The position numbers were made by a program, and so were the translations under genes. 64,000 nucleotides of DNA, from positions 62,001-126,000 of the forward strand of contig JASNGC010000002.1 in NCBI GenBank assembly GCA_038659295.1. Reading direction: 5' to 3'. The DNA comes from Enterocytospora artemiae. Taxonomy: Eukaryota; Microsporidia. Under the pieces are notes generated by a model. The model had not been told where the DNA came from and did not search any database. It saw only the letters and a list, made by a program, of their open reading frames with translations. Below are positions 59,387-64,000 of this stretch, in pieces (within the stretch, counting starts at the first letter, position 1; each line of letters begins with the position of its first letter).

Positions 59387-60604
59387 TCACATTCGTCCAC
59401 CAGTTCCAAATATATACAACCTGTATAGGCTAGTGTAGTCACTGCCGTAATTATCACTTATTACTATATTTATCTTATCCATGCTTTCATTAACTTCAAA
59501 TTCCTCATACCCTTCATTTTGGTATGTGAACTTCTGTATGCCCATTGGATCGTTGAATAAAAATGGTTCGATAGAGAAGTTTTTTATTGCCGAGTGCCTA
59601 TTTGCTCTACTTGGGTGATAAATGGCAATTGATTTCACAAAATATGAACAGTTAAACGAAAGAATGATAAGAATTTTCCCTGTTTGTTTGAACGATGTGC
59701 ATTTGTCGTTGTCAATTAAGAAATTATCTTCGTTTGTAGTTTTCGTCTTAAAAAATCCATAATGGAACAATTCAGGTAGGTATTGTATCTTTGAGGTTTC
59801 CAATGTACAAATATTCTTCGTCTGTTCTGGCTGCATAACCTCTAATCTATCTTTCTGAAAAAAAATCAAATAAACTATTACACCCATTAATATCATATTA
59901 ATGATTCTATGATTAAATGAACTACAGAAATAATCAAGCAGGCGATTGTATTTGGACAAGGCATTAGAAATTCTATTTTTTTGGCCGTCAGAAATGGTGG
60001 ATGAGCTTGGTAGGAGTGAACTATTCGATAAAACCCTAGATTCCAAGCCATTATGGAGGTTTTTGCCACTGATATCCCGCCATATATTATTAATAGAAAA
60101 GTTTTCTGTGATGCCTAATGAAGGGTGCGGCTTGGTTTCTTCAGCGTCATTTATTAATCTGCTAGAGTCAGACCGGGCATTAAAAGATTTCAATGACAAG
60201 TAATCCTTAAATCCTAAACAGTTACTTTTTAATTTTTCAGAGTTTTTATTGTTAAAAAGACTCTTATCTGTGCCAACCACCATTTCTGAAGAAGGATTGT
60301 CTCGAATAAAAGATTCTACTGGGGTTCTTTCATTTTTTGGACTTAAAGGGATATTCTTTTGCTGGACTTCGCAACTATTGTCTTGTAAAATACTTCGATC
60401 CTGAGCTATAGGTTCAGTTGCTAAATTACTTCCTACAATTTCTATTCCACAGGATAGCGTAGAATCCGTCAATAGATCACTGGTGAATGGCCGATTATCA
60501 TACTCCAAATTCAAAGCACTTGAACTTGGCTTATGGACAGGAGATGCATTTGGATAAGTGTTCAAATCTGACGAATTCAACTTCATTTTGTTATTTTTAT
60601 TCAT
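59387..60604 (-). CDS. SUN-domain protein (Sad1/UNC-84)
   Basis: Inner nuclear membrane protein of the LINC complex, which ties the nuclear envelope to the spindle-pole/cytoskeleton. The 405-residue protein has a long Ser/Asn-rich nucleoplasmic N-terminus (1-230), one membrane segment (234-249, INMILMGVIVYLIFF) and a C-terminal SUN domain (about 300-405): LIILSFNCSYFVKSIAIYHPS ... HSAIKNFSIEP ... TYQNEGYEEFEV ... DYTSLYRLYIFGT, matching the SUN consensus (KxxxIEH, APxxFxV, sNhGxxyTClYRfxVhG). CCC (GGG at 60608-60610) fixes the start; 11 upstream codons are ignored. Partner KASH protein not seen here. Confidence 0.85.
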   Translation of the reverse strand: MNKNNKMKLNSSDLNTYPNASPVHKPSSSALNLEYDNRPFTSDLLTDSTLSCGIEIVGSNLATEPIAQDRSILQDNSCEVQQKNIPLSPKNERTPVESFIRDNPSSEMVVGTDKSLFNNKNSEKLKSNCLGFKDYLSLKSFNARSDSSRLINDAEETKPHPSLGITENFSINNIWRDISGKNLHNGLESRVLSNSSLLPSSSTISDGQKNRISNALSKYNRLLDYFCSSFNHRIINMILMGVIVYLIFFQKDRLEVMQPEQTKNICTLETSKIQYLPELFHYGFFKTKTTNEDNFLIDNDKCTSFKQTGKILIILSFNCSYFVKSIAIYHPSRANRHSAIKNFSIEPFLFNDPMGIQKFTYQNEGYEEFEVNESMDKINIVISDNYGSDYTSLYRLYIFGTGGRM

Positions 60605-60963
60605 AAAGGGTAATGACAAACCAAAATAAAGCAACATTTACCGCGTAAATATAAAAAGTTATATACTCATGAACTTCTAATATTACAGAGAATTAACGAT
60701 TTATTTGATAAACTGAAACAATATTCTTTATTTTATTCTGATGTAGGTGATTTCGAATGAAAGAGTAATATATAACATAGAATGTTTTAGTCACCAATAT
60801 TACACATATCATCAGGGTTGATTAGTATGTACTATGCTACAATCGGTTAGTTGTCTGGGTTGTACGAGACATAATAATATTTTTACTAGGTATGAACCCA
60901 GAATCCAATGTGCATGATTACACTGAAAATTCATTATTTGAATTTCCAAAAATGTCTACTTAA
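60605..60963. other. Intergenic, nothing else seen
   Basis: AT-rich, between the SUN gene start and the PUS3 stop. A single TGAAAC at 60713-60718 is 109 bases upstream of the SUN start. No tRNA. Confidence 0.5.
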
Positions 60964-62241
60964 TTATAAGTTTAATTTGTGAATTTCCTGTTCAATTATT
61001 GATTGTTCGTATGTTCTCTTAAATTGATTTGATTCATGATCTGAGGAGGTTATAAAATTCAGCTCAAAATCAAATTTTGCATCATAAAAGACCAAGTTTT
61101 CTGGATTGGCGCAATGTACATGATCCAATTGAAGCCCAAATCCCTTTGCATACTTGTCTATGACTGTAAAGATCTTCCTGACCATATTATGAAGGAAACA
61201 GTATGCCTTTATATCCATACAAGCCAGTACTTTGGTCCTGTCCAAGTCTATGGAATGTACCTTGCTAATTGTAAGATCATCTATACTTTTGTTGTAATCA
61301 GTCCGTGGGTTACTATGCTTACTTAGTTTATAGAAATTGGTCATTTCCTTAATCTTAGCACCAGCTTCTTGATACCTATTGATATGCTCCTCTTTGCAAA
61401 TGAAGTAGTATTTGTAGTGTCTTTGCCGACATGAATGTCTTGCATTAAAATTGTCAGGCACCGGTGCCCATCCTTTTATCCGAATTTTATCTGGAAGATA
61501 TTTGTTGATAATTCTATCGTAAGGATACTCTATGAAGTCGGAATCTTTGAGTTTAAATTGATCCTCGCTATAGTGATATTTTTTTGACTTTCCGTTGAGT
61601 AAATTACTCGAGGATGCTGAATCAACGCTTTCCTCCAATCTGGTCTCTGGCATTGTTTTTGGCTCACTCAAATTACTAATAAATTGAGAAGTTTCTTCAG
61701 ACGAATTTCCAGTATTCGATAAACTATGTAGGCTGGATTTGATATTTGGCTTACACAAATTCTCTGGTTGAAGTGATATATGATCCATCAATCCATTCCA
61801 GTTGTTTATTTCAGTAGTTTTTTTTGATAATTTCGTATCTAACGAATTGTCTAATCCACAGGGAGTGATTTCAAGCTGTTTGATTCCATCAGCAAGATTA
61901 TTTAGAGATGTTTTGTTGCTTTTAACAATTAACGTGACTATCATACTAACAGCACTCACACCAGCATCTGTTCTACCACAAAATGTAAGCATGTTTTCAG
62001 GAATAGATATTCCAGATCTCAATATTGCATTGTTTAAAACCTCACTAACACTAAGACCAAGTGGGTGTTTCTGCACTCCTTTGTATTCTCTTCCATTGTA
62101 GCATATTTTGAGTGCTATTGTTCTTAGATTCTCTACATCAAAATAGCTTTTACGGGCAAATTCAACATTATTTTTATTATAAATAATTTGGATTAAATCT
62201 GATTTGGAGAGATTAGAAAGATACTCTTTAAAGGTTGTCAT
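60964..62241 (-). CDS. PUS3: tRNA pseudouridine synthase Pus3/Deg1
   Basis: Converts U38/U39 of the tRNA anticodon stem-loop to pseudouridine. The 425-residue TruA-type protein shows the YNGREYKGVQ motif, the catalytic Asp in CGRTDAGVSA, FNARHSCRQRHYKYYF and a C-terminal RNA-binding segment (LHNMVRKIF), all of the Pus3/Deg1 branch. An insertion rich in Ser/Asn (about residues 125-225) separates the two halves of the core. CCCC (GGGG at 62243-62246) places the start at the ATG of MTTFKEY, not at the ATG 17 codons further up, which would add a false hydrophobic N-terminus. Confidence 0.9.
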   Translation of the reverse strand: MTTFKEYLSNLSKSDLIQIIYNKNNVEFARKSYFDVENLRTIALKICYNGREYKGVQKHPLGLSVSEVLNNAILRSGISIPENMLTFCGRTDAGVSAVSMIVTLIVKSNKTSLNNLADGIKQLEITPCGLDNSLDTKLSKKTTEINNWNGLMDHISLQPENLCKPNIKSSLHSLSNTGNSSEETSQFISNLSEPKTMPETRLEESVDSASSSNLLNGKSKKYHYSEDQFKLKDSDFIEYPYDRIINKYLPDKIRIKGWAPVPDNFNARHSCRQRHYKYYFICKEEHINRYQEAGAKIKEMTNFYKLSKHSNPRTDYNKSIDDLTISKVHSIDLDRTKVLACMDIKAYCFLHNMVRKIFTVIDKYAKGFGLQLDHVHCANPENLVFYDAKFDFELNFITSSDHESNQFKRTYEQSIIEQEIHKLNL

Positions 62242-62435
62242 TGGGGCTATAAAACTGAATAGAAAAACTCCTAACCACAAAATAAGTAACATAGATAATG
62301 TATACTCTAAAAACTTTAAAACGCATGATGGCTCTGTAAGATTTACAGACCATCACCATGTATTGTGTGCATTAATAGCATTGATGGAATTCTACTTTTG
62401 GGCACCCAAATTTTTACAAAATTTTGAGGCCCCAG

Positions 62436-62846
62436 ATGGACAAAGTTTTCAGAGTGAACCCACATGTGTTGGTCAATGCAATTGCCGAGCATTTAACAAA
62501 AGAGGATATCACACTGCCCAATAACGTCGATTTGATAAAGACAGGGTTTGGTAAGCAATATTCTCCAAATGATGAGAAGTGGTTCTATAATAGAATGGCA
62601 AGTATCGTAAGATTGGCGATGAAAACAGGCAAAGTAAGCATTAATGGACTGGCAATGAAATACTCGGTCAGACACAACAGAGGTGTTAGACCCACAGGAT
62701 TTGCTTCTGCATCCAAGTTTGTGATAGGTTCTGCAATTGAAAACCTAAAAACCATTGGATGGTTCGACTTCCAGCAGAAGAACATTCTAACCGAGAAGGC
62801 TAGAAATGTCCTTGAGGAGATTATTGAAAAGGTTAACGAAGAATAA
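62436..62846 (+). CDS. RPS19: 40S ribosomal protein eS19
   Basis: A 136-residue full-length eS19: DKVFRVNPHVLVNAIAEHL, KTGFGKQYSPNDEKWFYNRMASIVRL, GLAMKYSVRHNRGVRPTGFASAS and the C-terminal LTEKARNVLEEI helix. Usual length is about 144. CCCC four to seven bases before the ATG (62429-62432 region) fixes the start inside a longer open frame. Divergent from PUS3 by about 195 bases. Confidence 0.96.
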   Translation: MDKVFRVNPHVLVNAIAEHLTKEDITLPNNVDLIKTGFGKQYSPNDEKWFYNRMASIVRLAMKTGKVSINGLAMKYSVRHNRGVRPTGFASASKFVIGSAIENLKTIGWFDFQQKNILTEKARNVLEEIIEKVNEE

Positions 62847-62968
62847 ACATAATTAGGCCCTAATTTTCTGATCTGTCAAACTCTTGTATATTGGCGATAG
62901 AGAGAACCCACTCTCAGTTAAATAATCTGCTTATGTGCACCTAGACAGTTTTAATCAAATAATTTTAT

Positions 62969-63235
62969 TTATATCAAAGCATCAACCTTCCTGACGGTCA
63001 TCGATGGGAAAATGCCTGCTTTATCGTTCATAATTTGTAAAACATGGTTTCCCTGCAAAACAATACATTTCCTTGTTCCAACAGTCGAAATTGATCCTCC
63101 ACATCCATATTTACTCTTCAACTTCTTAATAAGCATGTCCATCTCCTTCTCTGGATAATTATATATAATTGTAGTATCCTTGTTTTTTGTTTTCTTGAAG
63201 CAAATGCTTATCGCATTGCTTTCAGAATTTTCCAT
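62969..63235 (-). CDS. SUI1: Translation initiation factor eIF1 (SUI1 domain)
   Basis: An 88-residue protein with only a SUI1 domain: ISICFKKTKNKDTTIIYNYP, LIKKLKSKYGCGGSISTVG, CIVLQGNHVLQIMND, equivalent to eIF1's RKTLTTVQG ... FACNGTVI ... IQLQGDQR. eIF1 selects the start codon on the 40S subunit. Shorter than yeast (108) mainly at the flexible N-terminus. The SUI1 domains of DENR/eIF2D lie in larger proteins, so eIF1 is preferred. CCC directly precedes the ATG (GGG at 63236-63238). Confidence 0.86.
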   Translation of the reverse strand: MENSESNAISICFKKTKNKDTTIIYNYPEKEMDMLIKKLKSKYGCGGSISTVGTRKCIVLQGNHVLQIMNDKAGIFPSMTVRKVDALI

Positions 63236-63728
63236 GGGTGAAAATTTGCAAAAATAATTTTATTAAAAAGAATTGGGAAGCTACCACAAAATATTTTGGT
63301 TTCTAATGCAAAACTTTTTCACATTACCCCAATATTCATGTGAATTCAACAGTATAACATCTATAGCCAACTTTCAGTTTTTAGGTTTTGGACATCACAA
63401 TTTGCTCATGTCCAATTCGAACCTAACTGTAATTCATTGAAATTTTCATCAGTAAATATTAGAAATAGAATGAATTTTACCAATAAATCACTAAAGTATG
63501 TTAAATACCGCGGAATACAATATCATTGGATGTTGTGTATAGTGGTAATTAGCTAGTAAAATTAAGAAATAAATATTTTGTGAATGTGGCATTATTACAA
63601 GGGAATATAAGATATAATAATCAAGAGTTAGTTAGTTATATCGACGAGGAAGTAATTGAATTGTAGAAGTTAATTTACATCATATTGAAAACTTTAACCA
63701 GAAATCGTAGCAATTATTTATTATTAAA
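63236..63728. other. Intergenic, nothing seen
   Basis: AT-rich. T-arm-like strings (TTCGAA near 63416-63423) do not have pairing stems, so no tRNA is called. Confidence 0.5.
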
Positions 63729-63875
63729 TCAATAATATAGATAGAAGATCAGAATAGTAAGAATGGAAAGTGTGAGAATAAAAGCAGTTTGAACTAATTT
63801 ACAAGAATAACGTAATAAGGCTAAGCAGACAATTAAAACAATGGCTAGAAGGCTATCCAATGATACGTTGCTCAT
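63729..63875 (-). CDS. Possible tiny two-span membrane protein
   Basis: A 48-codon frame starting seven bases after the stop of the edge gene on the same strand. It would encode two hydrophobic stretches (LLAIVLIVCLALL and AFILTLSILTILIFYLYY) joined by RYSCKLVQ. AT-rich DNA easily gives such sequence and there is no CCC signal, so this is weak. Confidence 0.25.
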   Translation of the reverse strand: MSNVSLDSLLAIVLIVCLALLRYSCKLVQTAFILTLSILTILIFYLYY

Positions 63876-63882
63876 TCTTCTA

Positions 63883-64000
63883 TTAAACAGATGAATATCC
63901 CTCCAGTGAGTGAAGCATAGCTACTCGAATCCGGAGTGGTGATTCAGCAATTGTTAAATACCGTATTTTTCCATATATATTGGATCATCATCTTCCGCAA
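63883..64000 (-). pseudogene. 3' end of an unknown gene, apparently frameshifted, cut by window edge
   Basis: On the minus strand the frame entering from the right edge (EDDDPIYMEKYG...) stops at 63956-63954, while an overlapping frame open from 63987 continues with strongly protein-like sequence (IRYLTIAESPLRIRVAMLHS, LEGYSSV) to a TAA at 63883-63885. One added A in the A5 run (T5 at 63966-63970 on the plus strand) would join them smoothly. Function unknown. Either a homopolymer sequencing error or a true lesion. Confidence 0.5.

Noticed and set aside
62204..62524. 106-codon plus-strand frame
   Set aside because: Overlaps the PUS3 start and the eS19 start in other frames; shadow.
63405..63425. 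tRNA T-arm-like GGTTCGAAT on the minus strand
   Set aside because: Flanking bases do not pair into a five-base stem and no anticodon or D arm is found; no tRNA was found in any gap.
1..64000. CRISPR arrays, insertion sequences, rRNA genes
   Set aside because: No regularly spaced repeats, transposase-like frames or rRNA-like blocks were seen; the gene content is eukaryotic nuclear.

Overview
The window looks like a stretch of nuclear chromosome from a microsporidian (obligate intracellular parasite related to fungi). The DNA is AT-rich, genes are short and close together on both strands, no coding introns are needed, and many conserved proteins are shorter than in other eukaryotes. Most core genes carry a CCC/CCCC run 1-18 bases before the ATG, which is the microsporidian 'CCC-like' start signal. 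Chitin synthase, a Tom40-like mitosome pore and lineage-specific secreted proteins fit this. Phosphoglucose isomerase and 6-phosphogluconolactonase mean glycolysis and the pentose phosphate pathway are probably kept, unlike in Enterocytozoon-type species. The species cannot be named from the sequence alone.

Layout. 1-8 kb: a cut-off unknown gene, a Ulp1 SUMO protease, eIF3b, a Tom40-like barrel, an Mpe1-type RNA 3'-end factor, a gene-poor 1.3 kb stretch and a homeodomain protein. 8-24.7 kb: a membrane protein, a ubinuclein/Hpc2-like histone chaperone subunit, the divergent ribosome-assembly pair NOG1/RPF2, MCM6, a secreted type-I membrane protein, a degenerate EF-hand protein, a RhoGAP, a gamma-tubulin complex protein divergent from an unreported 50-residue gene, eS6 and a BIR (survivin-like) protein. 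24.8-36.4 kb: PGI, several small unknown genes, eL8, SEC11, eS17, a Sel1-repeat protein, a coiled-coil protein, a multispan membrane protein and proteasome alpha1.

36.5-49.2 kb is an island of seven predicted secreted or surface proteins, several with ricin-B/beta-trefoil-like regions and low-complexity tails, interrupted only by eL43 and POB3. 49.4-64 kb returns to housekeeping genes: uS8, chitin synthase, an AGC/PKA-like kinase, 6PGL, a CDF zinc transporter, ABCE1, a SUN-domain protein, PUS3, eS19, eIF1 and an edge-truncated, apparently frameshifted gene.

The most interesting signal is regulatory. Five of the seven island genes, plus the zinc transporter and one multispan membrane protein, lack the CCC signal and instead carry GTTTCA/TGAAAC elements, usually paired and sometimes as exact inverted repeats. 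The element nearest the start ends 31-47 bases before the ATG. This suggests a second promoter class, perhaps serving spore-wall or invasion-stage genes. Other points are a likely +1 frameshift splitting one secreted protein (46.6 kb), another at the right edge, and a set of nuclear-envelope, spindle-pole and chromosome-segregation proteins (SUN, GCP, BIR, HPC2, POB3, MCM6) in one window.
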